A stretch of 64,000 bases of DNA from Desulfuromonadales bacterium (GTDB lineage Bacteria > Desulfobacterota > Desulfuromonadia > Desulfuromonadales > BM103): positions 1 through 64,000 of the forward strand of contig JAMONP010000085.1 in the NCBI GenBank assembly GCA_027065695.1. The letters run 5' to 3'. This document shows positions 33,744 to 43,274 of the stretch, piece after piece (position 1 is the stretch's first letter; every line of letters begins with the position of its first letter). A program made the position numbers and the translations under genes. Under the pieces are notes generated by a model. The model was not told the origin of the DNA, did not search any database, and worked only from the letters and a program-made list of their open reading frames with translations.

Positions 33744-36329
33744 TCACGTGGCAACAACAGGTTGCTGTTGCTTTCTTCTGCGGTTCTGAATTATCCACAC
33801 CAGGATATAGAGTGCCAAGGCGGGGATATACATCAATTCCTTAGGCAGCCGATGGGCGGGCACCTGAAGATTCAGAATTTCCTGATCGAAATCAATCCCG
33901 GCCTTCTCGGCAGCGCTTGAGAACATAACGTTGTCGATGAAAATTCTGCCTTCTTCCTCACGAATTTCGAACCCGGCACCAGCCAATTTATCGGCACCTG
34001 TCGCTTCGTCCCCCATTGTCAACATGATAGTCTTGGTAAATGGTTTGCCACTCAATTTTTCACCCTTGAGTGTCATCCTGAGCGAGGAACCAGGTTCCAT
34101 ATCGCCAACCCAGGTCTCAAGTTGAGCAGGAGGCTCTTCAAGAAGAGGTGGAAAGAATTTGTCCCAGACAATGCCCGGTCGGAACAAAATCAGCGCAATC
34201 AGTAGCAAGGCAGCAGTCTCCCAAATCCGGCATTTGACCAGGAAATAACCCTGCGTACCCGCCGCAAAAGCAAGCATCGCAAGGACCGCTCCAACAACCA
34301 CAAAAACCAGGTGATACCAATGAGCGACCCCGATCATCAGCAACTGGGTATTGAAGATAAACATAAAGGGCAGAACCGCTGTGCGGATATCGTAGATGAA
34401 GCCCTGAATACCCGTCTTGATCGGATCACCACCTGATATCCCAGCGGCGGCAAAAGCCGCCAACCCAACCGGCGGCGTATCATCGGCGAGAATACCAAAA
34501 TAGAAAACAAACAGGTGAGCGGCAATCAGCGGAACAATCAGGCCATTCTGGGCCGCCAGACTGACAATAACCGGTGCCATCAGGGTTGACACGACAATGT
34601 AGTTTGCCGTGGTCGGTAAGCCCATACCGAGGATCAGACTGATGACTGCCGTGAAAAACAGGATCAGCATTAGATTACCACCGGAAATAAACTCGACGAA
34701 TTCAGTCATGACCAGACCGATACCGGTCAGAGTTACGGTGCCGACAATAATACCAGCAGCGGCCGTTGCGACACCAATACCGATCATGTTGCGAGCACCA
34801 GAGACACTGCCGTGAATCAGGTCATCAATCCCGGCTTTGAATGAAAACTCTTCGCCCTGCATTTTACGGAAGAAACCTTTCATAGGCCGCTGAGTCAACA
34901 ATATAACGATCATCAGCACTGTGGCCCAGAAAGCGGAAAGTGCCGGAGACAACCTTTCCACGGTCAGACACCACATCAGCACGACAACCGGTAGAAGGAA
35001 GTAATAACCTGCTTGTGCGGTTTTTCCGAGATGAGGAAGTTCCGTGATTTCGGTGGTTTGCTCCAATTCTGGCACCTTACAGGCAACCCAAAGCAGAAAT
35101 GCATAAGCAATAGCCAATAACACCGAAACGATGTAGATGGTTGCTTCACCACCAACCTCTTTGATCCAGCCTAAACCGTAGTAAGTTACACCGGTGAGAA
35201 TAATCAAGAAGAGAATGGTGAAAACAAAAGAGAGCAGCCGTTGCGTTACGGTCCTGGTGATAGTTTTTTTCATCCCCTCCAAACCCATTTTACAGGATTC
35301 AAGGTGGACAATATAAACCAGGGCTATATAGGAGATAACCGCAGGTAGGAAAGCATGCTTGATGACTTCAATGTAGGTAATGCCAACATATTCAACCATC
35401 AGGAAGGCTGCCGCACCCATTACCGGGGGCATCAACTGACCATTTGTCGAACAAGCGACCTCAATTGCGCCAGCTTTTTCCGAGCTGAAGCCAACTTTTT
35501 TCATCAAGGGGATAGTAAAGGTACCGGTGGTCACCACGTTGGCAATGGAAGATCCAGACACCAGACCTGTTAAACCGGAGGAAACAACAGCAGCCTTTGC
35601 CGGGCCACCTTTCAGATGCCCAAGAGCGGCAAAAGAAGTGCGGATAAAATAGTTACCAGCACCTGCGGCTTCGAGCATCGCACCGAACAGGACGAACATG
35701 AAGACCATGCCGGTTGAAACCCCCAGGGCCACACCGAAAACCCCTTCCGTGCCCAACCAGTAATGAGACATTCCTTTGACCATACTGGCACCTTTGTGGG
35801 CAATTACCTCCGGCATAAACTGACCACCAAAGGTGTAGGTGATAAAAACCACAGCCACGATCATCAGCGGGGGACCCAACGCACGGCGAGTCGCTTCAAG
35901 CAAGAGGATCATACCGACAGCCGAAACGATCAGGTCCAGCTGGGTTGGCAAGCCGGGACGATCAGCAAGTGATGCATAAAAGATATATAGATAAGCCGAA
36001 CAGAATGCGCCGATTAGACCAAGGATCCAGTCCTGTACCGGGATATACTTTGTCGGTGATTTTTTAAAGGTCGGGAAAGCTGTGAAAGAGAGGAAAATTG
36101 CAAAAGCCAGGTGGATTGCCCGTGCTTCTGTATCATTGATAACAAAGAGGTTAAAGATAAAGGGTAGCGGCGAGGCATACCAGAGCTGAAATAATGTCCA
36201 GATGAGCGGGACGAAAAACAGAACTTTCTTGGGAAACGCTCCAGTCGGGTTCCGAGCACCAGATTCGGTTTTGGCTATCATCTCCGCAAGTTCTTCTTCT
36301 GTCTTGATTTTCTCATTGGCTTCAGTCAT
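33744..36329 (-). CDS. Fused TRAP transporter permease (DctQM type, TAXI system)
   Basis: 861 residues, highly hydrophobic. The N-terminal helices correspond to the small DctQ-like subunit fused to the large DctM-like subunit, whose signature is seen in TGLVSGSSIANVVTTGTFTIPLMKKVG and GMGLPTTANYIVVSTLMAPV. After the last helices a soluble segment of about 90 residues (MEPGSSLRMTLKGEKLSG...) and a terminal helix resemble the DUF3394 extension of TAXI permeases. It uses Na+/H+ gradients to import an organic anion delivered by the TAXI binding protein upstream. The substrate is unknown. Confidence 0.93.
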   Translation of the reverse strand: MTEANEKIKTEEELAEMIAKTESGARNPTGAFPKKVLFFVPLIWTLFQLWYASPLPFIFNLFVINDTEARAIHLAFAIFLSFTAFPTFKKSPTKYIPVQDWILGLIGAFCSAYLYIFYASLADRPGLPTQLDLIVSAVGMILLLEATRRALGPPLMIVAVVFITYTFGGQFMPEVIAHKGASMVKGMSHYWLGTEGVFGVALGVSTGMVFMFVLFGAMLEAAGAGNYFIRTSFAALGHLKGGPAKAAVVSSGLTGLVSGSSIANVVTTGTFTIPLMKKVGFSSEKAGAIEVACSTNGQLMPPVMGAAAFLMVEYVGITYIEVIKHAFLPAVISYIALVYIVHLESCKMGLEGMKKTITRTVTQRLLSFVFTILFLIILTGVTYYGLGWIKEVGGEATIYIVSVLLAIAYAFLLWVACKVPELEQTTEITELPHLGKTAQAGYYFLLPVVVLMWCLTVERLSPALSAFWATVLMIVILLTQRPMKGFFRKMQGEEFSFKAGIDDLIHGSVSGARNMIGIGVATAAAGIIVGTVTLTGIGLVMTEFVEFISGGNLMLILFFTAVISLILGMGLPTTANYIVVSTLMAPVIVSLAAQNGLIVPLIAAHLFVFYFGILADDTPPVGLAAFAAAGISGGDPIKTGIQGFIYDIRTAVLPFMFIFNTQLLMIGVAHWYHLVFVVVGAVLAMLAFAAGTQGYFLVKCRIWETAALLLIALILFRPGIVWDKFFPPLLEEPPAQLETWVGDMEPGSSLRMTLKGEKLSGKPFTKTIMLTMGDEATGADKLAGAGFEIREEEGRIFIDNVMFSSAAEKAGIDFDQEILNLQVPAHRLPKELMYIPALALYILVWIIQNRRRKQQQPVVAT

Positions 36330-36362
36330 GTCAAGAACCTTTTTGTGTTACAAAAATAACAG

Positions 36363-36400
36363 AAAAAAACGCACCACCTCATAGCGGTGGTGCGTTTTTT
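36363..36400 (-). terminator. Hairpin with U-run between binding protein and permease genes
   Basis: ACGCACCACC and GGTGGTGCGT (36369-36378, 36386-36395) with A/T runs on both sides. It lies inside the TAXI-permease intergenic gap, so it may cut expression of the permease relative to the binding protein. Confidence 0.8.
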
Positions 36401-36419
36401 AAGTATAGCACCATTAAAA

Positions 36420-37382
36420 TTACATCCAACCTACTTCCTTGTAGTACTTGATAGCACCTCTGTGCAGAGGTGCAGAAAGACCGTCTTTAATCATTTCTTT
36501 CGGGTCCAGGTTAGCAAACGCAGGATGAAGCTTTTTGAAATCGTCAAAATTTTCGAAGACAGCCTTAACGACCTGATAGATAACTTCTTCAGAAACTTTA
36601 GACGAGGTAACAAATGTTGCGCCTACACCAAAGGTTTTGGTGTCTGTATCGGTACCACGATACATGCCGCCCGGGATTGTTGCGGTGCGATAGTAATCGT
36701 TGTCGGCAACCAACTTGTCGATGGCCGGACCAGTGACATTTACCAGAACAGAATCACAGGAGGTGGTGGCTTCTTTGATGGAACCACTCGGATGACCAAC
36801 GGTGAAGATCATGGCATCGATTTTATTGTCGCACAAAGCTTTGGATTGCTCGGATGATTTTAATTCAGAAGCGAGTTTGAAATCATCCTTGGTCCAACCC
36901 TCAGCGGCCATAACAACTTCCATGGTGCCACGTTGACCGGAACCCGGGTTGCCAATGTTAACCCGTTTACCTTTGAGGTCTTGGAAATTTTTGATGCCTG
37001 AATCTTTGCGGGCAACGACAGTAAAGGGCTCGGGATGAACGGAAAATACTGAGCGCAGATCCTTGTTGGGTCCCTGCTCTTTAAACTTACTGGTGCCATT
37101 GTAGGCATGATATTGCCAATCGGACTGGGCAACACCCATATCGAGTTCACCAGCACGAATGGTGTTCAAGTTGTAAACCGAACCACCCGTACTCTCAACG
37201 GAACAACGAATTCCATGCTCTTTTCTGGTTTTGTTCACCAGACGACAAATCGCACCACCCGTAGGGTAGTAAACACCGGTAACACCACCAGTACCGATCG
37301 TTACGTACTGGGTCGCGAAAGCATCCGCCACACCGATACAGACAAAAACTGCGGCCAACATCACAACTGTCAATTTTCTCAT
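36420..37382 (-). CDS. TAXI-family TRAP substrate-binding protein
   Basis: 320 residues. Signal peptide [20 protein letters not shown] to about residue 25, then the TAXI signature [25 protein letters not shown]. Further typical blocks are [29 protein letters not shown] and [17 protein letters not shown]. It is periplasmic and delivers ligand (often glutamate, dicarboxylates or unknown) to the fused permease. ATG 37382 is preferred (GGGAGAG upstream); a GTG lies two codons earlier. Confidence 0.94.
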   Translation of the reverse strand: MRKLTVVMLAAVFVCIGVADAFATQYVTIGTGGVTGVYYPTGGAICRLVNKTRKEHGIRCSVESTGGSVYNLNTIRAGELDMGVAQSDWQYHAYNGTSKFKEQGPNKDLRSVFSVHPEPFTVVARKDSGIKNFQDLKGKRVNIGNPGSGQRGTMEVVMAAEGWTKDDFKLASELKSSEQSKALCDNKIDAMIFTVGHPSGSIKEATTSCDSVLVNVTGPAIDKLVADNDYYRTATIPGGMYRGTDTDTKTFGVGATFVTSSKVSEEVIYQVVKAVFENFDDFKKLHPAFANLDPKEMIKDGLSAPLHRGAIKYYKEVGWM

Positions 37383-37645
37383 GAACACTCTCCCTCAATT
37401 GCCGGACTATTGAAGCCGACGGGTTAATGGCCAGGCAAGGCCGGGTTCAAACCAAACACCTATCAACATACAAATATTAGACTTTGCGTCACTACAAAAA
37501 CATTAAAGTGCACAAACAGAACAGGATTATAGCAGTCAATAGTGATTATGCAAGTTGGTAAATATTGCGCTTTACGGTAACGGCCTGTCGAGTGCAAGTA
37601 GAGAGTAATGAACTAAATGCAACCAAACTTCCGTAGCAACTATAT

Positions 37646-38674
37646 TTAAAAAGAATTGAGACGTCGCAGAAAAGCCTTGAGTAGACCATAATCACGCCGA
37701 TTAAATTGAAACGCCAGCCTCGGCAAGTCAATGAGGTCCGGCTGATCCCGCTCTTCTGGCAGTGCACTGGTTAATTCAAGACGACTGCCCGGTTCGATAA
37801 TTTCCCTGAACTCATTTTCAAGAGTTACCAGATTCTCTGCACTCAAAGACTTATTAAGGCGGATGACAAAGGTCGAACCCACCCAACGACTGGAATGATA
37901 AATGCGGTAGAAATCGTGGATGATCTGCGCGGCCTCGAAAGGATCGCGGGTGATGGTGAAGAGGCTGAAGTCTTCACCGGAGATAAAACCTCGTTTGAGC
38001 AGGACATCCTTAATGAAGTCAAGCCAGGGCTCCCAGTAACCACCGTCATCATCGTCAATCAGAACCAGTGGTACTGGTGGGTTCTTACCAGTCTGCACCA
38101 GAGTCAGGGTTTCCATTGCCTCGTCCATGGTACCGAAGCCGCCAGGGAAAAGTGCAATCGCATCGGCTTCCTTCAGAAAAGCGACTTTACGATTGAAAAA
38201 ATACTGGTAGGTAATGGAATGGCCACTGTTTTCCATCACCGGGTTAGTCCCCTGTTCAAAGGGGAGACGGATATTAACCGCAAAAGAGTTTTCCGGTCCA
38301 GCACCCTCATTACCAGCCTGCATGATCCCCGGGCCGCCACCGGTAATCACCATATAACCAAGCCGCACCAACTGCCTGGAGAAGGTCACACATTTCTCAT
38401 AGGCTGCCTCATTCGGAGCGGTGCGGGCGGAACCAAAGATAGTAACCTTTTTGCGTTCGCGATAATTACCAAACATTCTGCTGGTATAGCGCATCTCCTT
38501 CATGGTCGTACGCAACATCTTCAGGTCAGCAAGATAATCGTTTTCCTGGCCGGTTTTCAAAGCACTGATAACCATCTCGCGAATAATATCCGGGTGATGC
38601 ACATCGGCCATCGATAGAATTTCATCGATCAGGTCGTCAAGGGGACCATTATTTTTCTTGAAGTTGATGTCCAT
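37646..38674 (-). CDS. LOG-family protein (lysine-decarboxylase-like fold)
   Basis: 342 residues. The motifs GGGPGIMQAGNEGA and FPGGFGTMDEAMETLTL (PGGxGTxxE) define the LOG/YvdD-like family, some of which release free cytokinin-type bases by cleaving nucleoside 5'-monophosphates. An N-terminal helical region of about 75 residues and a longer C-terminus set it apart from short LOGs. Actual substrate is not known. AAAGGA supports the start. It lies immediately downstream of rnpB on the minus strand. Confidence 0.9.
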   Translation of the reverse strand: MDINFKKNNGPLDDLIDEILSMADVHHPDIIREMVISALKTGQENDYLADLKMLRTTMKEMRYTSRMFGNYRERKKVTIFGSARTAPNEAAYEKCVTFSRQLVRLGYMVITGGGPGIMQAGNEGAGPENSFAVNIRLPFEQGTNPVMENSGHSITYQYFFNRKVAFLKEADAIALFPGGFGTMDEAMETLTLVQTGKNPPVPLVLIDDDDGGYWEPWLDFIKDVLLKRGFISGEDFSLFTITRDPFEAAQIIHDFYRIYHSSRWVGSTFVIRLNKSLSAENLVTLENEFREIIEPGSRLELTSALPEERDQPDLIDLPRLAFQFNRRDYGLLKAFLRRLNSF

Positions 38675-38695
38675 AACAGAATCCTTTGCGGGAGT

Positions 38696-38732
38696 AAAAA
38701 AACGGCACCAGGCAATCAGCTCAGGTGCCGCA
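38696..38732 (-). terminator. Terminator of RNase P RNA
   Basis: On the minus strand GCGGCACC...GGTGCCG is followed by TTTTTTT, just after the 3' end of the RNase P RNA. Confidence 0.88.
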
Positions 38733-38737
38733 ATCTA

Positions 38738-39135
38738 ATGTGGTCGGAGAGAACCGTAAGCCGGGTTCTGTTCCCTGTAGCAGTTACCCGCTACGGGGCG
38801 ACGATCATTCCTCTAGGACCGTCGTTGCCGACGGCCTCAAGCAGCCTGACCCGGGAGCTTCGGACGAGCCGTCCTCAAACACTCCCCTATTTGGCCTTGC
38901 TCCGGATGGGGTTTACCGAGCTGCCGACGTCACCGACGGCACTGGTGAGCTCTTACCTCACCCTTTCACCCTTATCCACTTGTGGTGGACGGTTTGCTTT
39001 CTGTGGCACTTTCCCTGGGGTCACCCCCGGTCCCCGTTAAGGACCATCCTGCTCTGCGGAGCCCGGACTTTCCTCCCCCCGCCTTCGGCACAAGGCTTCG
39101 GCGGGCGGCGATCGTCTGGTTGTCTCCAACCACTT
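38738..39135 (-). ncRNA. rnpB: RNase P RNA, bacterial type A
   Basis: On the minus strand the P1 arms GTGGTTGGAGA (5') and TCTCCGACCAC (3') pair. The universally conserved GAGGAAAGTCCGGGCTCC, AGGGTGAAAGGGTGAGGTAAGAG-type core and ACAGAACCCGGCTTAC are present in order, covering about 398 nt. It is the catalytic subunit that trims tRNA 5' ends. It begins about 18 bp after the zinc-ribbon gene, so part may come from read-through of that gene. No open frame crossing it is real. Confidence 0.96.
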
Positions 39136-39153
39136 TACAGCGTTAATTGCAAA

Positions 39154-39864
39154 TCAATCTGGTGCTGTCACAAAGAGCAAACGGTTGCAGTGTGGACAGG
39201 ATTGGACCTCATTGATTATGAAGAGACTATTGAACATCTGCGGCGGCAGATGCATATGACAACCGAGGCAGGCACCACCACGGGCCTCAACAACTGCTAC
39301 ACCGGCACGTCTGGCCATCAGGAGTTCATAACGCTTACGCAGGCTCTTCGGTAACTCTTCCAGAAAAACTCCGCGCTGACGGTCCATCTCTGCAAGTTTT
39401 TTATTTACGGCAACCAGAGAAGCATCTATCTCGGCACAGCGGGCATCAGCTTGCTCAGTACTTGCCGCCAATTCGTCATCCTTCTCCGCCTTGTCAGCAA
39501 CGAGAGACTCCAGTATCTCATTTTTGGCATCAATGCTCGACTGCGACTCTTTGGCAAGTTTATTAGCCGTATCTACTTCCTTGAGCACTGCAACATATTC
39601 TTTTTGCGTTTTGATCTGCGGCAGTCGACTCTCCGAGCGCTCAACATTCTCTTGTTCCAAGGCCATGATGTTGACCAGCTCGGCCTTTTCACCACCCAGA
39701 ATACTGATTTCTCCAGCCAGGCTATCAACCATCCCTTGAAGCCGATCAAGTTCTGCCTTAAGAGCCATCTGTTCATTGAGTCCTGTCTGTTGCTCGTTCT
39801 CAACAGCCTTCTTTTCCGTGTCCAACTCCTGCAAATCTCGCAGTAACTGCAACTGCTTCTGCAC
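39154..39864 (-). CDS. Coiled-coil protein with C4 zinc ribbon (DUF164/CdsZ-like)
   Basis: 236 residues. The first ~165 residues are long heptad-rich coiled coil (LQELDTEKKAVENEQ, ALKAELDRLQGMVDSL). The C-terminus has a zinc ribbon, CLGCHMHLPPQMFN...CPHCNRLLF. This is the conserved DUF164 family found beside Nif3/rnpB in Geobacter-type genomes as I recall; function uncertain, possibly RNA- or secretion-related. It sits about 120 bp after the Nif3-like gene. Confidence 0.85.
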   Translation of the reverse strand: MQKQLQLLRDLQELDTEKKAVENEQQTGLNEQMALKAELDRLQGMVDSLAGEISILGGEKAELVNIMALEQENVERSESRLPQIKTQKEYVAVLKEVDTANKLAKESQSSIDAKNEILESLVADKAEKDDELAASTEQADARCAEIDASLVAVNKKLAEMDRQRGVFLEELPKSLRKRYELLMARRAGVAVVEARGGACLGCHMHLPPQMFNSLFIINEVQSCPHCNRLLFVTAPD

Positions 39865-39984
39865 GATAAACGCCTCCCTTATCTGTAATCACTTTGTATC
39901 GACCGCCTGGGCAATCGAGTTTGCTTTAATCTGAATGTACCAGTTAATCACGAATTACATCCCACTAAGCATAACCGCGAATAA

Positions 39985-41109
39985 TCAGTATAACCGGAAA
40001 GGGTCCTGCTCTCCAGTATAGGCTTCGAAAATAATTTCCCAATGACGTCGCCTGGCAGCCATTTGCAACGCCTCTGTAACCTGCTCAATCATCAACTTTT
40101 CTGTTGCAAAATGCCCGGCATCTATCATGGCAATGCCAAGCTCTTCTGCATGACGGGCATCATGGTACTTGACATCACCTGTAACCAGCACATCAGCACC
40201 CTGGCGATGGGCTGTTTGCAGCAGACCAGCGCCACTGCCACCACAGAGAGCAACCTTGCGAACCTTCCGATCACCAGCCCCAATCAAACGAAGGTGATCA
40301 CACTCAAGGGCTTTCTTGACCCTGCTAGCAAAGGCATCCAGGGTTGTCTCCTGCTCCAACCTGCCAATTCGCCCCAGTCCGGCACCCGGCACCTGATTCT
40401 GCAATGGCACAAGATCATAAGCGATCTCCTCGTAGGGGTGGACCTTCTGCATCTTTTCCAGAACTCGCGCCAACTTGTGCTTGGGGACGATCGTTTCAAG
40501 ACGTATCTCATCAACATGTTCCGTCTGACCAACCTCACCGACAAAAGGGTTAGTTCCCCGACCGGGCCGGAAAGTTCCTTCGCCATTGCTACGAAAAGAG
40601 CATTGATCGTAAGCACCTATCTGGCCAGCACCTGATGCAAAGAGTGCTTCGGCAACGCCTTGCTCATGACCGTCGGGAACAAACACTACCAGCTTGAGGT
40701 AATTACCGTCGACTGGCTGCAATGGGGTGTTCTGCTGCACACCCAAGCGCGCAGCTAACCAACTATTGAGACCATCAACAGCACAATCAAGGTTGGTATG
40801 GGCACTTATAATTGCCACATCAGCACGCATTGCGGTCCATATGACCTGACCAACAGCATCCTCGGGGGTTATACGCTTGATTGGACGAAACAGCAGAGGA
40901 TGATGGGTTACCAGGGCCTGGGCACCTGCATCACGTGCGGCCTGAACAGCAGAGAGGCCGGGGTCTAGTGAGACCATAACCCGTTCCAGCTGGGCACCTG
41001 GCTCACCGACTTGCAGTCCTACATTGTCCCAGTCTTCAGCCAAATCCAGAGCGTAAAGCTGATGAACCAGACCGATCAGATCCTGTATGCGTTGCCCCTG
41101 CTTTGCCAT
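39985..41109 (-). CDS. Nif3-like dinuclear metal protein (GTP cyclohydrolase I type 2)
   Basis: 374 residues. Metal-binding blocks are VTHHPLLFRPIKRI, HTNLDCAVDGLNSWLA and DAGHFATEKLMIEQV. A central inserted domain (KLVVFVPDGHEQGV ... HPYEEIAYDLV) is the PII-like insert seen in longer family members. The family forms hexamers with two metals per subunit; the reaction is not settled despite the GTP cyclohydrolase label. Found after the CAU tRNA and before the zinc-ribbon gene. Confidence 0.93.
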   Translation of the reverse strand: MAKQGQRIQDLIGLVHQLYALDLAEDWDNVGLQVGEPGAQLERVMVSLDPGLSAVQAARDAGAQALVTHHPLLFRPIKRITPEDAVGQVIWTAMRADVAIISAHTNLDCAVDGLNSWLAARLGVQQNTPLQPVDGNYLKLVVFVPDGHEQGVAEALFASGAGQIGAYDQCSFRSNGEGTFRPGRGTNPFVGEVGQTEHVDEIRLETIVPKHKLARVLEKMQKVHPYEEIAYDLVPLQNQVPGAGLGRIGRLEQETTLDAFASRVKKALECDHLRLIGAGDRKVRKVALCGGSGAGLLQTAHRQGADVLVTGDVKYHDARHAEELGIAMIDAGHFATEKLMIEQVTEALQMAARRRHWEIIFEAYTGEQDPFRLY

Positions 41110-41155
41110 TGTTTCTTTTCTGAACCCTTTCAGTTTTTGCTGACGATCCCAATGT

Positions 41156-41192
41156 AAAAAGAGTGCAACCTATTTTCGGCTGCACTCTTTTT
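41156..41192 (-). terminator. Terminator after the CAU tRNA
   Basis: AAAAAGAGTGCA and TGCACTCTTTTT form a perfect 12-bp stem on either side of a 13-base loop. It is placed after the tRNA on the minus strand and before the Nif3 gene. Confidence 0.88.
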
Positions 41193-41245
41193 AGCTCTGG
41201 AGATCTATGTGAACCAATACATTTTAGTCATGGCCTTCAGGCGGG

Positions 41246-41321
41246 TGGTGGGCCCACCAGGGTTCGAACCTGGGACCGACCGGTTATGAGCCGGTGGCTC
41301 TTCCAACTGAGCTATGGGCCC
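41246..41321 (-). tRNA. tRNA with CAU anticodon (Met or Ile2)
   Basis: The minus strand folds into a complete cloverleaf: acceptor GGGCCCA/TGGGCCC, D stem GCTC/GAGC with a short loop AGTTGGAA, anticodon stem ACCGG/CCGGT with loop CTCATAA, and T arm CCAGG-TTCGAAC-CCTGG. CCA is encoded. The CAU anticodon is shared by elongator Met and lysidine-modified Ile tRNAs; the sequence alone does not let me decide, though the GGGCCC acceptor leans to Ile2. It is 85 bp downstream of rpoD. Confidence 0.95.
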
Positions 41322-41405
41322 GCAAAAGTTCATTGTAAAAAGTGTAAGCTGCACGATCTTCTCTGTCAATCCCGTTCCTGAGATCGATTCAGGCTGGCAA
41401 TCGAC

Positions 41406-43166
41406 TCAGTTATTACTGTTATTGGTCTCCATAAAGCTTTTCAGCCGCTTGGCCCGACTCGGGTGACGCAACTTGCGCAGCGCCTTGGCTTCGATCTGAC
41501 GGATACGCTCGCGAGTAACGGCAAAATCCTGGCCGACCTCTTCAAGGGTGTGATCCGATTTCTCGCCGATACCGAAACGCATACGCAGTACTCGCTCTTC
41601 GCGTGGCGTCAAGGTGGCCAGAACCTTGGCGGTCTGATCTGAGAGGTTTCCTTTAATCACTGCCTCCAACGGAGAGACAACCCCTTTGTCTTCGATGAAA
41701 TCCCCCAATGAGGAGTCTTCTTCTTCGCCGATCGGGGTCTCCAAACTGATTGGTTCCTTGGCGATCTTCAACACCCGTCGGACCTTCTCGAGTGGCAGCT
41801 CCATACGCTCGGCAATTTCTTCAGGAGTCGGTTCCCGACCGATTTCCTGAACCAGTTGCCGGCTGGTGCGGATCAGCTTGTTGATCGTTTCTATCATATG
41901 GACCGGGATACGGATAGTGCGCGCCTGGTCAGCAATCGCCCTGGTAATAGCCTGACGAATCCACCAGGTTGCGTAAGTAGAAAACTTGTAGCCACGCTGG
42001 TACTCAAACTTATCAACAGCCTTCATGAGGCCGATATTGCCTTCCTGAATCAGATCGAGGAACTGCAGACCGCGGTTGGTGTATTTCTTGGCAATCGAAA
42101 CCACCAAACGCAGGTTGGCTTCAACCAGTTCGGTCTTGGCCTGTTTGGCACGCCATTCGCCCTTATTGACTTCCTTGAGCGACTCCAGCAGCTCCTCAGG
42201 AGCAAAGCCCGACTCTTCCTCAACCTTGGTGAATTTACGTTCTGTGCCTTTCAAACGTCTCTCTACGACCAGTAGTGTATCCATCGGTCGATCAAGTTCC
42301 GCGGCTACAGCACGAGCATCATTTTCGCTCTTGCGCATCCGACGTAAAAGTTTACTGGCCTCGGCATAAGGCCGTCCCAGCGATTCCTCGCAGGCCTTAA
42401 TCTCTTCCTTGGCCTTTTTTACCTGTCTGGCAAGCTCCTTGAGCCGATCGAGGATCTTGGCTATCTGGTAATCCTTGAGATGGATCTGATTCATCAGATC
42501 GCCCATCTCCACCGTGAGCGATGCCATTTCTTTACCCAGAGGCTTGCATGCGGCCTTAGTCGCACCATTCGCCTCATCACGCAAAACCATGAAACGCTCG
42601 TAACGAAGTTTAATCTCTTCAATCAGCGCAACCACCCGCTCACGATGACGTTCTTCTGCTTCACTGCCCTCTTCTTCATCGTAATCTTTGGTGATCTCAG
42701 CGATGCTGATCTGGCCTTTCTGGTGCCGGTCACCAAGAGTAACAACCTCCTTGAAAGCAATCGGAGTCTTGACAATCACCCGCGCAACCAAGGCTTCTCC
42801 CTCTTCGATCCGCTTGGCAATTTCAACTTCGCCCTCACGGGTCAACAGGGAAACCTGGCCCATCTCACGCAGATACATACGCACAGGATCGCTGGTCCGA
42901 CCCATAACATCGGCATCAAAGGTCGGCCCGTCTCCGCTACTGCTGCTGGCTTCCCGCTGCTGTTCCTTGGCCGGAGCTGTTTTCTGTTCTGAATCAACCA
43001 CTTCTATATCCATCTCTCCAAACATGGTCATGACATCGTCAATCTGTTCAGAAGAAACCATATCGGCAGGCAGGATATCATTCACCTCATCATAGGTGAG
43101 AAAACCTTTTTCCTTGCCGAGGTCGATCAGTTGCTGGACTTCTTCAATACTGGTTTTCTTAGCCAT
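41406..43166 (-). CDS. rpoD: RNA polymerase primary sigma factor RpoD
   Basis: 586 residues. Region 1.1 ([25 protein letters not shown]), region 1.2 ([21 protein letters not shown]), a long non-conserved stretch, region 2 ([52 protein letters not shown]), region 3 and region 4 ([15 protein letters not shown]-type [20 protein letters not shown]) are all present. It is the housekeeping sigma. ATG 43166 is chosen with GAAGGGA upstream; the frame opens a little earlier. It follows dnaG, the usual dnaG-rpoD pairing. Confidence 0.97.
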   Translation of the reverse strand: MAKKTSIEEVQQLIDLGKEKGFLTYDEVNDILPADMVSSEQIDDVMTMFGEMDIEVVDSEQKTAPAKEQQREASSSSGDGPTFDADVMGRTSDPVRMYLREMGQVSLLTREGEVEIAKRIEEGEALVARVIVKTPIAFKEVVTLGDRHQKGQISIAEITKDYDEEEGSEAEERHRERVVALIEEIKLRYERFMVLRDEANGATKAACKPLGKEMASLTVEMGDLMNQIHLKDYQIAKILDRLKELARQVKKAKEEIKACEESLGRPYAEASKLLRRMRKSENDARAVAAELDRPMDTLLVVERRLKGTERKFTKVEEESGFAPEELLESLKEVNKGEWRAKQAKTELVEANLRLVVSIAKKYTNRGLQFLDLIQEGNIGLMKAVDKFEYQRGYKFSTYATWWIRQAITRAIADQARTIRIPVHMIETINKLIRTSRQLVQEIGREPTPEEIAERMELPLEKVRRVLKIAKEPISLETPIGEEEDSSLGDFIEDKGVVSPLEAVIKGNLSDQTAKVLATLTPREERVLRMRFGIGEKSDHTLEEVGQDFAVTRERIRQIEAKALRKLRHPSRAKRLKSFMETNNSNN

Positions 43167-43274
43167 CAATATTCCCTTCAAGGATACCGTCAAGCCCGGC
43201 AGGACACCCTACATGATGTTGGACACAGGTATTTTTTGGACAATCTTTGGATTGTACAGGTAAAACGTTTTCTT

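Noticed and set aside
38725-39354. Plus-strand protein gene of 209 aa
   Set aside because: It runs antisense through the RNase P RNA and into the zinc-ribbon gene; composition is that of structured RNA.
41163-41381. Plus-strand 72-aa frame
   Set aside because: It crosses the CAU tRNA antisense and its terminator.
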